Below are positions 1 to 9,117 of a stretch of DNA of 64,000 nucleotides, one piece after another. How positions within the stretch are numbered: position 1 is the stretch's first letter; every line of letters begins with the position of its first letter. The position numbers and the translations under genes were made by a program. The notes below the pieces were generated by a model. That model saw nothing but the letters and a program-made list of their open reading frames with translations, was not told the origin of the DNA and did no database searches. Source of the stretch: Anaerolineaceae bacterium UBA5404 (GTDB lineage Bacteria; Chloroflexota; Anaerolineae; Anaerolineales; Anaerolineaceae); NCBI GenBank assembly GCA_002409625.1, contig DHNY01000011.1:42836-106835 (forward strand), written 5' to 3'.

Positions 1-1461
1 ATTGTTCTGCTTATCATAGCATTCGGTAAAGCTGGATATCTAAGCTGCACAAATATTTACGTGTTTGATTACGTACTCCTCACAATAATTGATCATTATT
101 ATGCGTTGTACTGTATTTTTCCAATCCTATTTATTATCATCATTAAATATTTCCGACAAACATCTGATATCGAAACCATCAGATACCCTAATAGGCTAAA
201 CCAACAAAGAATAAACCTGATTTCTCTTGCGATTTGTATTTTTCTATATTTTCTTGCTACTTTCATCATAATATGCATTGTAGGGCTTTTTCATTTCAGA
301 GCTAACTTATCGGCAAGCATAATCACCAACCCAGGGTTTGATGATTTTGTTATTTTACAAACCCTGCATAACGGCATCACGCCTTTCCCTTTGGTCTCAA
401 CCATAATCGTCCTTATTTTTTATTGTTTTGGTTTTTTTGTTCTATCTAGCTTTTTGAGCTTTGTTCACAGTAAAAAAGGACTGCACTTTACTATCGTTAC
501 TGGTGTGCTTATCTTTATACTTGCTTTTATTGGCTTCCAGGTAGACGCGGTGAACATTTTCCCAATTTTTTTCTTTGGAAACTATATTATCTTTCATCGC
601 AGTTTGTTTATTAACGGTTTGCCCTCTTTTGTTCTTATCCTTTTGACAGGTCTTGGAATAATCATCTATTGTTTTCGCCCAATACTTATCGATAAAAAGC
701 AGAGATGGAAAAGAAACATTTTGAATGAATTTACCATCTCGCGCCAAACAAGTTTCATTAGTTTTATTATCTTAGTCATTCTTTTTATTTTAGAAATATT
801 ACTACTTCAATATAGTGAGCATTTTAATGCCCGGGATATCTCTTTAAGCCTCATGGCTGGACCAGGTAACGGTGAATGGTCCTTTATTAGTTGGACAAAA
901 GTTGCTATCGTTTATTTGTTACCTCTATTTTTTGTTGGACAATCGCTTTCTAAGATTGAACAATATCATGAACTCCCAATTTTTATCCGGTTTAAAAGTT
1001 TTGCAAATCTAAGATGGCAAATAATAAAATCTTACTTTTCTTTCACATTGGCCTACGTAATGATTTTGATAGCCACTTTCCTTTTAATGTTTCTTATGGG
1101 TAGCGAAACATCATCTTTGTATAAGATCATCGTTGAGATGATAACAGAAAATTTTTCGGCTGGTCACTTCGCAATGTTCTTATTGTTCTTTCTGGGAAAC
1201 ATGATGTTAAACCTCACCCTGTACCTAGTCCTTAGTCAACGCCTTAAATCAATTACTGTTTTTATACTATTTCTTGCTTATGCGTTTTTGATTGGTCTAA
1301 TCCCAAATGGTTTTTATGCAGATTTCACACCGGGTTTGTTAAGGTTCTTGACTTTATACAATACAAACCTATCAATATTAGGCCTAAGGTTTATCTTAGC
1401 CTTGATCTTAACAATAACTTACTTAATCTCATTGAAGAGGAGAAGCTATGTCAATAATTGA
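1..1461 (+). CDS. ABC-2-type polytopic membrane protein, 5'-truncated by the window edge
   Basis: The reading frame is open from base 1 with no stop, and the first start-like codon (GTG at 61) has no ribosome binding site, so the gene almost certainly begins outside the window. At least 466 residues are visible. They are dominated by hydrophobic helices, about ten, with short basic loops and very few charged residues within the helices. No enzymatic motif is visible. The stop overlaps the start of the ABC ATPase at 1448 by 14 bases, so it is probably the permease of a two-gene ABC transporter. The substrate is unknown; small exporters of peptides or antimicrobials have this layout. The gene is clearly more AT-rich than everything after about 2400. 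Confidence 0.6.
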   Translation: MVLLIIAFGKAGYLSCTNIYVFDYVLLTIIDHYYALYCIFPILFIIIIKYFRQTSDIETIRYPNRLNQQRINLISLAICIFLYFLATFIIICIVGLFHFRANLSASIITNPGFDDFVILQTLHNGITPFPLVSTIIVLIFYCFGFFVLSSFLSFVHSKKGLHFTIVTGVLIFILAFIGFQVDAVNIFPIFFFGNYIIFHRSLFINGLPSFVLILLTGLGIIIYCFRPILIDKKQRWKRNILNEFTISRQTSFISFIILVILFILEILLLQYSEHFNARDISLSLMAGPGNGEWSFISWTKVAIVYLLPLFFVGQSLSKIEQYHELPIFIRFKSFANLRWQIIKSYFSFTLAYVMILIATFLLMFLMGSETSSLYKIIVEMITENFSAGHFAMFLLFFLGNMMLNLTLYLVLSQRLKSITVFILFLAYAFLIGLIPNGFYADFTPGLLRFLTLYNTNLSILGLRFILALILTITYLISLKRRSYVNN

Positions 1462-2117
1462 ATTCAAAGATGTTTCTAAAACTTTCAAAACAAAAGTTTT
1501 GTACAACAATGTCAATCTTATTGTCGAAAAAGGAGATTGTATTGGCTTAGTCGGTGCTAATGGCAGTGGGAAAAGCGTTTTATTTAAACTTATTGCTGGA
1601 TTAGAGCAAGCCGATACAGGCTCAATCAAAGTTAAGGGCAAGCCAGTCGGTCACAATTATGACTTTCCTTCTGGTCTTGGCTTGTTTGTCAATCAACCTG
1701 GTTATATAGAATACTATGATGGTTTAACAAACCTAAAAATGCTGGCAGAAATTCAGAACATTATAGATGAAGAAATTATCCGAACCTATATGAAAAAAAG
1801 TTGGATTAGATCCTGAGGATAAAACAAAAGTAAAAAACTATTCTGAAGGCATGAAACAAAAACTGGGTATCGCTCAAGCCATCATGGAGGATCAAGATCT
1901 TATTCTTTTGGATGAACCTTTCAACGCATTGGACTTTAAGACAAATAACGAAGTACTGGAGATCCTTTTCAATCTGAAAAATGAAGGCAAAACATTGTTA
2001 TTGACTTCTCACCAACATGAATATTTGGAAAGACTCTGTGACCATATTTATGCAATTATTAATCAGCAAATTGTAGCGTTTAATAAAGAAGAAAAAGAGA
2101 AATATTTTTTGTTCTAA
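1448..2117 (+). pseudogene. ABC transporter ATPase with a frameshift in an A7 run
   Basis: Two consecutive frames together make one ABC ATPase of about 220 residues. The first part (1448-1816) has Walker A GANGSGKS. The second part (open to 2117) has the signature YSEGMKQKL, Walker B LILLDEP and the H-loop TSH. The frame changes at ATG followed by seven A (1793-1799). With six A the sequence reads MKKVGLDPEDKTKVKNYSEG, a natural continuation. As written, translation stops at 1816 before the signature motif. A sequencing error, a true null allele, phase variation or transcriptional slippage could each explain it. A simple -1 ribosomal slip would not rescue it, because that frame stops within a few codons. 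It overlaps the permease gene by 14 bases. Confidence 0.75.
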
Positions 2118-2397
2118 CAATTATTTAGGATACGCAAAATTTTTTGCCGCTTGCTGATATTAGATCGCTGCTTCTAATTTGCATCGCTTTTTTTTGCACT
2201 GAATTGATGATTATTTTTAAAACGAATTTTATTCTTTCTTTCTATTACCGGTTTGCCATCGCTCTGTAATCTTTTAACCCGTTTCCAAATCGTATAACTG
2301 TTTTAACATCACATCAAACGCTTTACATCCTAACAAGCATCCAAAAACACGTTTCATTTGATACAATAGAAGAAAATCGCATAGAAGGGAACCATTT
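2118..2397. other. AT-rich intergenic region
   Basis: About 280 bases with no convincing coding frame. This is the boundary between the AT-rich ABC region and the more GC-rich core sequence. No insertion sequence, inverted repeat or tRNA is visible. An AAGGGAA ribosome binding site for the next gene lies at the end. Confidence 0.5.
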
Positions 2398-3711
2398 ATG
2401 AAAACTGCAGAAAAAATCGGCGTCCAAGTCCCCGATTTACTCCTACCCAACAATACTATTGACATGCACAAATGGGCTGTTATCGCCTGTGATCAGTTCA
2501 CCTCGCAACCCGAATATTGGGAGCGCGTGCGCGAAACAGTCGGCAATGCCCCCTCAACCTTTAAACTGATCCTGCCGGAAGCCTGGCTCGAAAAACCCGA
2601 AGCTCCCGAGCTTATCAAAGCATCCCACCAAGCCATGCGCGATTACGTGGCAGAAGGCGTTTTTAAGCCTTACAAAGGTTTTATGTTGGTTGAGCGCACT
2701 GTTGGCGACGCCATCCAAACTGGTTTGATTGCCGCACTGGATCTTGAAACCTATGATTACACACCCGGCTCAAAAACGCTTATTCGTGCTTCAGAAGGCA
2801 CCGTGCTGGACAGGTTACCACCACGCATGGCAGTCCGTCGTGAAGCGCTTATCGAATCCCCACACATTCTGGTCCTTTATGATGACCCGCAAATGACTGT
2901 TCTCAAGGACGTCCTTGCCATAAAGAACGAAATTCCAGTAGCCTATGATTTCGACCTCATGGAAGGCAGCGGACACATCACCGGTCATTTTATTGACAAA
3001 CCCGAACTGATTGACTCCGTCGTAGAAGGCCTTGCCGCACTAATTGAACCAGCAAGCTACGCGCAAAAGTATGGCATTCCCGAGGGTACACCCCCAATGT
3101 TGTTCGCCATGGGTGACGGAAACCACAGCCTGGCAACCGCTAAAGCCATTTGGGAAGAACTCAAACCCGAAGTTGGCATGGACCATCCCGCGCGATACGC
3201 CTTGGTTGAACTGGTTAACATCCATGATGTTTCCCTGCAATTTGAAGCCATCCACCGTGTGATGTTCAATGCTGGCACACTCAAACAAGATCTCGTTGAA
3301 CACTTTGGCAAAGACATTCAGCTCAGCGTTGTTCATACGATGGACGAACTCGTTGCTGAAGTCACCAAGGATGTGAGCCCTCACCAGCGCTTTGGTATCA
3401 TCGATACCGGCGGCTTCACCGTTGCTGAATTGACCAAACCCGTTCATAACCTGCCGGTTGGCAATGTCCAGGAATATCTCGATCCCTGGCTAAAAACCCA
3501 CCCCGAAACCCAAATTGACTATGTTCACGGCGATGACATCACCCGCGAACTGAGCCAGCAACCTGGTAACCTGGGCATTTATTTACCCTCGATTACCAAA
3601 GACACCCTGTTTAAATCGATTATCCTGGATGGCGACTTCCCCCGCAAAACCTTCTCGATGAACCACGCCCACGATAAACGATTTTATCTGGAATGCCGCA
3701 AGATTCGCTAG
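2398..3711 (+). CDS. DUF1015 family protein
   Basis: A 437-residue soluble protein that matches my memory of the DUF1015 family (PF06245), with the typical opening around KWAVIACDQFTSQPEYW and the central GDGNHSLATAKA motif. Length is normal for the family. No signal peptide or membrane helix is seen. It stands alone, 61 bases upstream of recA, which has its own promoter. The molecular function is not established for this family as far as I know. ATG is preceded by AAGGGAA at a good distance. Confidence 0.8.
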   Translation: MKTAEKIGVQVPDLLLPNNTIDMHKWAVIACDQFTSQPEYWERVRETVGNAPSTFKLILPEAWLEKPEAPELIKASHQAMRDYVAEGVFKPYKGFMLVERTVGDAIQTGLIAALDLETYDYTPGSKTLIRASEGTVLDRLPPRMAVRREALIESPHILVLYDDPQMTVLKDVLAIKNEIPVAYDFDLMEGSGHITGHFIDKPELIDSVVEGLAALIEPASYAQKYGIPEGTPPMLFAMGDGNHSLATAKAIWEELKPEVGMDHPARYALVELVNIHDVSLQFEAIHRVMFNAGTLKQDLVEHFGKDIQLSVVHTMDELVAEVTKDVSPHQRFGIIDTGGFTVAELTKPVHNLPVGNVQEYLDPWLKTHPETQIDYVHGDDITRELSQQPGNLGIYLPSITKDTLFKSIILDGDFPRKTFSMNHAHDKRFYLECRKIR

Positions 3712-3718
3712 CGATATC

Positions 3719-3746
3719 TTGACAATAAGAACATTTGTGCTAAGAT
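3719..3746 (+). promoter_or_regulatory. recA promoter with candidate LexA operator
   Basis: TTGACA (3719-3724), a 16-base spacer and TAAGAT (3741-3746) form a good sigma-70-type promoter for recA. The spacer and the first base of the -10 box contain AGAAC-ATTT-GTGCT (3728-3741), an imperfect palindrome resembling the Gram-positive LexA box GAAC-N4-GTTC with one mismatch per dyad. Its position over the promoter is typical of SOS repression. The promoter is clear; the LexA assignment is inference. Confidence 0.65.
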
Positions 3747-3778
3747 TAATAAAGAAGACATAAACACGGAGAATGCCC

Positions 3779-4861
3779 ATGGCAAAAAAAGCGAGCCCTA
3801 AATCACCCGCCGCGGATGGAATGGAAGAAGCCAAAAAAGCTGTTCTGGACCGCGCACTGCATGACATCGTCAAGCGCTACGGCGAAGGTAGCATTATGCG
3901 CCTTGGCGAAGCGCACCAAATGAAGGTCGAAGCCATCCCCACTGGCTCGCTTTCCTTAGACCTTGCCTTGGGTGTTGGTGGCATCCCCAAAGCACGCATC
4001 ACCGAAATCTTTGGGCCTGAATCCTCGGGTAAAACCACACTCTGTCAGCACATCGTTGCCGAGTGCCAGGCTCAGGGTGGGACTGCTGCTTTCATCGACA
4101 TGGAGCACGCTCTGGACCCTGTTTACGCCGCCAAATGTGGTGTTAACATCGATGAATTGCTCATCTCCCAACCCGATACCGGCGAGCAAGCCCTTGAAAT
4201 TGCTGAAACGCTGGTGCGCTCCGGCGCAGTGGACCTGGTTGTCATCGACTCGGTGGCTGCTCTGGTTCCCCGATCCGAAATCGAAGGCGATATGGGCGAC
4301 CCCACCATGGGCGTGCAAGCGCGTTTGATGTCGCAAGCCTTACGCAAGCTGGGTGGCGCAATTAGTCAGACCAAAACCGCACTCATCTTCACCAACCAAT
4401 TGCGCCAGAAAATCGGCGTCATGTTTGGCAACCCAGAAACCACAACCGGCGGTATGGCACTCAAGTTTTATGCTTCAATTCGCCTGGATGTGCGCCGGGT
4501 GCAGTCCATCAAAGTGGGTGCAGAAATTGTGGGTAACCGCGTGCGTGTACGTGTGGTCAAAAACAAAGTTTCTGCGCCTTTCCGTGCGGCAGAATTTGAC
4601 ATTATGTACAACGAAGGCATCTCCAAGTCCGGCGATATTCTCGATTTGGCTACCAGCATGGAAGTCATCGACAAGCGTGGTTCATTCTATTCCTACAAAG
4701 AACAACGCTTGGGTCAGGGACGCGAAGCGTCTAAGACCTTCCTCATGCAGAACCCTGAAATCATGAAAGAAATCGAGATGACCGTGCGCAACCTGGCAGA
4801 AGAAGATCTCAGCACAGGCGCCTTCGACCCTGAAGAAGAAAACGTCGACAGCGAAGAATAA
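3779..4861 (+). CDS. recA: Recombinase RecA
   Basis: RecA forms filaments on single-stranded DNA, drives strand exchange and triggers LexA self-cleavage. The protein (360 residues) has Walker A GPESSGKTT, the Walker B-like VDLVVIDSVAAL, the loop region MGVQARLMSQALRKL and the TNQLRQKIGVMFG stretch with the GNPETTTGG segment. The C-terminal tail is acidic (DPEEENVDSEE), as usual. The ATG at 3779 is preferred over the ATG at 3773, because the GGAG at 3768-3771 is only one base from the latter and seven from the former. A strong terminator follows at 4888. Confidence 0.98.
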   Translation: MAKKASPKSPAADGMEEAKKAVLDRALHDIVKRYGEGSIMRLGEAHQMKVEAIPTGSLSLDLALGVGGIPKARITEIFGPESSGKTTLCQHIVAECQAQGGTAAFIDMEHALDPVYAAKCGVNIDELLISQPDTGEQALEIAETLVRSGAVDLVVIDSVAALVPRSEIEGDMGDPTMGVQARLMSQALRKLGGAISQTKTALIFTNQLRQKIGVMFGNPETTTGGMALKFYASIRLDVRRVQSIKVGAEIVGNRVRVRVVKNKVSAPFRAAEFDIMYNEGISKSGDILDLATSMEVIDKRGSFYSYKEQRLGQGREASKTFLMQNPEIMKEIEMTVRNLAEEDLSTGAFDPEEENVDSEE

Positions 4862-4887
4862 AACACTTAGCACAACTATATTAAAGC

Positions 4888-4918
4888 AAAACGCAGGTTC
4901 CAGAAACCTGCGTTTTTT
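4888..4918 (+). terminator. Rho-independent terminator of recA
   Basis: AACGCAGGTT pairs perfectly with AACCTGCGTT around a five-base loop, followed by a run of T. It lies 27 bases after the recA stop. Confidence 0.9.
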
Positions 4919-4924
4919 AAATCA

Positions 4925-4956
4925 AAAACACCCAAAGCAATAACTTTGGGTGTTTT
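4925..4956 (-). terminator. Terminator between converging recA and ahcY
   Basis: AAAACACCCAAAG pairs perfectly with CTTTGGGTGTTTT around six bases. With A-runs on one side and T-runs on the other it can work on both strands. It lies 19 bases past the ahcY stop on the minus strand. Confidence 0.85.
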
Positions 4957-4974
4957 ATATTTCCTAACTAAAAA

Positions 4975-6234
4975 CTACGTACCGGATTCCCAGCTGTTCA
5001 GATACTTGATCTGTTCTTCGGTGAGAACATCAATCTCAACACCCATAGCAGAAAGCTTCAAGGCAGCGATTTCGCGGTCGATTTCTTCGGGCACATCGTA
5101 AACACGGGGTTCCAGCTGGCCAGCGTGCTTAATCATGTATTCCGCGCCCATTGCCTGGTTAGCAAAGCTCATATCCATCACCGAAGCGGGATGTCCCTCA
5201 GCGGCTGCCAGGTTAATCAGGCGGCCTTCGCCCAAAACGTTAATTTCGCGTCCATCAGACAAAACAAAAGCCTCAACAAATGGGCGAACCAAGCGTTTGT
5301 CCACAGCCATCTCAGCCAGGGCATCCAGGTTGAGTTCGTTGTTGAAGTGACCCGAGTTACACACCAAACAACCGTCTTTCATCACCTCAAAGTGGTGTCT
5401 GTCCACCACATTCAGGTCACCGGTCAGGGTCACAATCACGTCAGCGATTGGAGCCGCTTCAATCATGGGCATCACTCTAAAGCCATCCATCACCGCTTCA
5501 AGCGCCACAACGGGGTCAACTTCGGTCACGATCACGTTCGCGCCCAAGCCTTTGGCGCGCATTGCCACACCGCGTCCACACCAGCCATAGCCAGCCACGA
5601 CGAAGGTCTTACCAGCGATGAGCACGTTGGTCGCGCGCACGATACCGTCGAGCGTGCTTTGACCGGTGCCATAGCGGTTGTCAAAGAAATGTTTGGTCAT
5701 GGCATCATTCACAGCCATCACAGGGAATGCCAACATGCCATCTTTTGCCATAGCGCGCAAGCGAATAACACCGGTCGTGGTTTCTTCTGTGCCACCAATA
5801 ATGGCAGGGATCAGGTCACGGCGTTCTTTATGAATGGTACTTACCAGGTCAGCGCCATCGTCCATGGTGATGTTGGGTTTGTGGTCCAAAGCAGCGTGAA
5901 TGTGCTTGTAATAGGTGGCGTCATCCTCACCTTTGATAGCAAAAACGGGAATTTCGTATTGCGCTACCAAGGCAGCTGCCACGTCATCCTGGGTTGAAAG
6001 AGGATTTGAAGCGGTCAAAACGATATCCGCGCCACCTGCCTGCATGGTGCGCATCAGGTTTGCGGTTTCAGTGGTTACGTGCATACAGCAAGACATGCGC
6101 ACACCTTCAAAAGGTCGCTCTTTGCGATAGCGTTCTTCAAGCAAGGTTAAAACAGGCATTTCGCGCTGTGCCCAGTCCATTCGTCTGCGGCCACCTTCGG
6201 CAAGGTTCAGATCTCTGACATTATAGTTATCCAT
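4975..6234 (-). CDS. ahcY: S-adenosylhomocysteinase
   Basis: Converts S-adenosylhomocysteine to adenosine and homocysteine, removing the inhibitory product of methyltransferases. The 419-residue protein has the substrate region MSCCMHVTTETANLMRTMQAGG, the NAD-binding loop VVAGYGWCGRGVAMRAKGLGA, and the VCNSGHFNNELN segment with its conserved His. The length fits the shorter archaeal/thermophile-type enzymes, which lack an insertion found in the mammalian form. It is the last gene of mtnA-pfkB-ahcY, 14 bases after the kinase, with GGAGAAC before the ATG. The neighbouring kinase probably consumes the adenosine. Confidence 0.95.
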   Translation of the reverse strand: MDNYNVRDLNLAEGGRRRMDWAQREMPVLTLLEERYRKERPFEGVRMSCCMHVTTETANLMRTMQAGGADIVLTASNPLSTQDDVAAALVAQYEIPVFAIKGEDDATYYKHIHAALDHKPNITMDDGADLVSTIHKERRDLIPAIIGGTEETTTGVIRLRAMAKDGMLAFPVMAVNDAMTKHFFDNRYGTGQSTLDGIVRATNVLIAGKTFVVAGYGWCGRGVAMRAKGLGANVIVTEVDPVVALEAVMDGFRVMPMIEAAPIADVIVTLTGDLNVVDRHHFEVMKDGCLVCNSGHFNNELNLDALAEMAVDKRLVRPFVEAFVLSDGREINVLGEGRLINLAAAEGHPASVMDMSFANQAMGAEYMIKHAGQLEPRVYDVPEEIDREIAALKLSAMGVEIDVLTEEQIKYLNSWESGT

Positions 6235-6248
6235 TTAGTTCTCCAATA

Positions 6249-7208
6249 CTAATCTAATTGATCTAATTCCCCGTGGTCATCAAAATGTTCACGGAATTGT
6301 GTTTTAAAAATGTGCCAATCAAAATGATGGCATTGTGGGCCAGGATGTTGGATCGAAATAGCAGCCGTTACAGCGCCCATTTGCCCACAAACCGGCAAGC
6401 TCAAACCACCCAGATAGCCCCGCAAAAAGCCGGCTCTAAAAGCATCACCCACACCGGTTGGGTCAATCACATTGATGCCCTCAACGATGGGAATGCTGTA
6501 TTCTTCACCCTTGGTGTAAATTTTCGCGCCATCACCACCGAGTGTGACCACACAAAATTCAGGTTTTGAGGTGATCTCTTCCGCGCTAAAACCGGTTTTG
6601 TTCTGTAAGAGTTCAAACTCATACTCGTTTACAAAAATGCCATGCGCGCTGTTCACGCCGGCAATGATGTCTTCTGCATCCATGCTGATAATCTGTTGCC
6701 CTGGGTCAAAAAGCATACGCAAACCCAGTTCCTGGCATTCATGGATGTAGCGTTTCATCGCGCCCGGGTCAGTGGGTGAAATCATCACCAGGTCGTTTTC
6801 ATCATAATCCGCTTCTGCCAAACCCAGCTCAGCCGAATTTGCCATTGCTCCGGTATAAAAAGAAGCAATTTGAGCGTTTGAAGGATCTGTCGTTGCAAAG
6901 AAAGATGCGGTAAATTTCTCGGGAATCACCCGCACACCAGAGGTATCAACACCCACGGCTTGCAATCGTTGAGCATATTCGCCAAAATCTTGCCCTACCG
7001 TTGAAAACAAGTAAGGCTTGGCACCCAAAAGTGCCATGCTATATGCGATATTAGCACCAACGCCACCATCTTGGCGGATCATCTCATGCACCAAAAATGA
7101 GAGGCTAATCTTCTCGATGTGCTCGGGTAAAATGGTGTCTTTAAACAGACCCGGAAATTTCATCAAATAGTCATAGGCAATGGAGCCAGTAAGAATAACT
7201 TTCATCAT
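6249..7208 (-). CDS. PfkB-family carbohydrate/nucleoside kinase, probably adenosine kinase
   Basis: A ribokinase-fold protein of 319 residues. The N-terminal part has the glycine motif DGGVGANIAYSMALLGAKP and the C-terminal part the PfkB signature DPTGVGDAFRAGF with the catalytic Asp. The family phosphorylates sugars or nucleosides. Placement between mtnA and ahcY makes adenosine the most likely substrate, since AhcY makes adenosine, but this is inferred from context. The ATG overlaps the mtnA stop (ATGA), and an AGAAGG sits just upstream. A second ATG directly follows the first. Confidence 0.85.
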   Translation of the reverse strand: MMKVILTGSIAYDYLMKFPGLFKDTILPEHIEKISLSFLVHEMIRQDGGVGANIAYSMALLGAKPYLFSTVGQDFGEYAQRLQAVGVDTSGVRVIPEKFTASFFATTDPSNAQIASFYTGAMANSAELGLAEADYDENDLVMISPTDPGAMKRYIHECQELGLRMLFDPGQQIISMDAEDIIAGVNSAHGIFVNEYEFELLQNKTGFSAEEITSKPEFCVVTLGGDGAKIYTKGEEYSIPIVEGINVIDPTGVGDAFRAGFLRGYLGGLSLPVCGQMGAVTAAISIQHPGPQCHHFDWHIFKTQFREHFDDHGELDQLD

Positions 7209-8254
7209 ATACCTTCTCGAATGATTTTATCCAATTTTTCGTAAAACGGGGGATACAAAACGCCATGTTCCGTAACTAAACCCGTCAATAACCGGTTTGG
7301 GGTAACATCAAAAGCATAATTGAGCGCGGTTGCCGCATCGGGCACAACAATATCGCCATTGAGGGCGATGTCCAAAACTTCACGGTCGTCGCGTTGCTCA
7401 ATCTCAATTTCTTTGCCATTGCGGATTTTTGCATCAACTGTGCTCATTGGAAAAACAGAATAAACCGGTACATTGTTATCCACAGCTGCCAAAGCAAGCA
7501 TATAACTACCAATTTTGTTGGCAACATCCCCATTCATGGCAACCCTATCAGCACCAAAAAAGACCTTGTTCACTAATCCCATTTGCATGAGATGTCCGGA
7601 TGATGAATCAGTGATGATGTCATAGGGAATGCCATATTGTTTGAGCTCCCAGGCGGTAAGTCGTGAGCCTTGTAAGCGGGGTCGCGTTTCATCTACATAA
7701 ACGTGGATTTTTTTGCCTTGCTCGTGTGCCATGCGAATAACACCAAGCGCGGTACCGTAATCAACCGTTGCCAAGGCGCCGGTGTTGCAATGGTGCACAA
7801 TATGATCGCCGTCTTCAATGAGCTCGGCGCCATGTCGGGATAGTTGCATATTGAGCGCTACGTCTTCTTCCGCCAGGTGATGTGCAAATTTCAGGAGCTC
7901 AGCTTTCAGGTCGTCAACATGCCCTTCAAAGCCTTTAATTAAGTCCAAAGTGCGATCAAGCATGTTCCAAAGGTTGACTGCCGTTGGGCGTGCGCCGCCA
8001 ATTTTTTGAGCAATCTCACCTAACTCGGCTTTTATGTCAGAAAGCTGGGGCTCTGAGGATCGCAATGCTGCCAGTGCCATGCCATAGGCACCAGTAACGC
8101 CAATGGCAGGTGCGCCTCGCACGGTCATGTGCTGGATAGCTCTGATTACATCATTGTAACTAAACAGAGAAATGGTGATGTAATCAACTGGCAAGGCGTT
8201 TTGGTCAATAATCTCAACGCATTGCTTTTTTTCGTTCCAAACGATCGTTCTCAT
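7205..8254 (-). CDS. mtnA: S-methyl-5-thioribose-1-phosphate isomerase
   Basis: Converts methylthioribose-1-phosphate to methylthioribulose-1-phosphate in methionine salvage. The 349-residue protein has the family motifs TVRGAPAIGVTGAYGMALAA, a catalytic Cys in HHCNTGALATVDYGTALGV, the catalytic Asp region FFGADRVAMNGDVANKIG, and VDETRPRLQGSRLTAWEL. An AAGGA ribosome binding site precedes the ATG. It is the first gene of the salvage operon. No other mtn genes are present in the window. A paralogous role such as ribose-1-phosphate or 5-deoxyribose-1-phosphate isomerisation cannot be excluded. Confidence 0.92.
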   Translation of the reverse strand: MRTIVWNEKKQCVEIIDQNALPVDYITISLFSYNDVIRAIQHMTVRGAPAIGVTGAYGMALAALRSSEPQLSDIKAELGEIAQKIGGARPTAVNLWNMLDRTLDLIKGFEGHVDDLKAELLKFAHHLAEEDVALNMQLSRHGAELIEDGDHIVHHCNTGALATVDYGTALGVIRMAHEQGKKIHVYVDETRPRLQGSRLTAWELKQYGIPYDIITDSSSGHLMQMGLVNKVFFGADRVAMNGDVANKIGSYMLALAAVDNNVPVYSVFPMSTVDAKIRNGKEIEIEQRDDREVLDIALNGDIVVPDAATALNYAFDVTPNRLLTGLVTEHGVLYPPFYEKLDKIIREGI

Positions 8255-8265
8255 AGGTCCTTCAT

Positions 8266-8293
8266 AAAAATGACGCCCAAAAGGCGTCTTTTT
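8266..8293 (-). terminator. Small hairpin with T-runs on both strands upstream of mtnA
   Basis: GACGCC (8272-8277) pairs with GGCGTC (8283-8288). On the minus strand it is followed by ATTTTT and then, within about a dozen bases, by the mtnA ribosome binding site. It may end yqeBC transcripts before mtnA, or act as an attenuator in the mtnA leader. No SAM riboswitch consensus is recognisable in the roughly 120 bases here. Confidence 0.55.
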
Positions 8294-8374
8294 GTTAACT
8301 AAAGTTTATCACACTCCGAAGCCTTTGCAAATCTGCTAACGAGCCAGGTCGCCACTAATCCGCTATGGTTTGGC

Positions 8375-9115
8375 TTAGTACAAACCCAAGAGCCAGCCTT
8401 CATGCAAAGAGCCAATGTAAGCTTCATGATAATGGCGGATGAGCATATTCCGGAACATAGCCAGTTCGCTGTCGTTCAATGGCACCAAGTCGGCATGGTT
8501 CAAAATGACGGTCTTTTTAGCGTTCTCAGGAATGCCTTTCAAACCGCCCATAGGATTTACCAACATGCGCGCGATGCTTTCCAGCGAAACGGGTTGGCTT
8601 TTGTCATGGCCACTTAATTCAGAGTAGAGCGCTGGTCTAAACACATTGCCCTCATCAAGCACATTACCAACCGCGCCAAGTCCGGCAATGACAATAACCT
8701 GATCAACGAAATCCGGGATAATAGGTTCATCTTCACCCGGTGCTTTTAAGGGTAAAGTTTTCGCGCCGTCAGCTTCAATTAGCAATGCCCTGCTTAAAAC
8801 GGCACTTAAATTGCGTAAGCGGGAAATCTGCATATCATCCAAACCCTGCCACCGGGTTCGGTTGGCAATTAAACCATCCGTCACAATGGTCACTTTTTCA
8901 TCACCAAAATCACTTGCTTCAGGCAGTTTCCCTTTTAAATTGACGTGTACATCTGCCAAATTAGCCTGGTCAATACCCATTTTTGTGGTTGTTGTGATAA
9001 TAGAAGGGAAATTAAACTCCCTGGCAAGGTTGAACATGGCGGTGGTTTTTCCGCCGGCGCCAACAAAAGCCACAACCGATTTATTACCTATGCGCAATGC
9101 TTCATTAATTTTCAT
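8375..9115 (-). CDS. yqeC: YqeC, selenium-dependent molybdenum hydroxylase accessory protein
   Basis: A 246-residue P-loop protein with the nucleotide-binding motif VGAGGKTTAMFNLA near residue 20, TTTTKMG, and LIEADGAKTLPLKAP near residue 115. These match the YqeC family, found in the gene neighbourhoods of selenium-dependent molybdenum hydroxylases (xanthine dehydrogenase-like enzymes with a labile selenium cofactor). The biochemical step is not settled. It starts two bases after the yqeB stop, so the two are co-transcribed. No hydroxylase, selD or other maturation gene lies in the window. Confidence 0.82.
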   Translation of the reverse strand: MKINEALRIGNKSVVAFVGAGGKTTAMFNLAREFNFPSIITTTTKMGIDQANLADVHVNLKGKLPEASDFGDEKVTIVTDGLIANRTRWQGLDDMQISRLRNLSAVLSRALLIEADGAKTLPLKAPGEDEPIIPDFVDQVIVIAGLGAVGNVLDEGNVFRPALYSELSGHDKSQPVSLESIARMLVNPMGGLKGIPENAKKTVILNHADLVPLNDSELAMFRNMLIRHYHEAYIGSLHEGWLLGLY

Positions 9116-9117
9116 GT

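Noticed and set aside
5125..5997. A 290-residue open frame on the plus strand opposite ahcY
   Set aside because: It is fully antisense to a well-supported gene, is very rich in His and Val as expected of a mirror frame, and has no ribosome binding site.
8255..8374. A SAM or SAH riboswitch before mtnA
   Set aside because: Salvage genes often have one, but I find only a 6-bp hairpin and no conserved core of these riboswitches.
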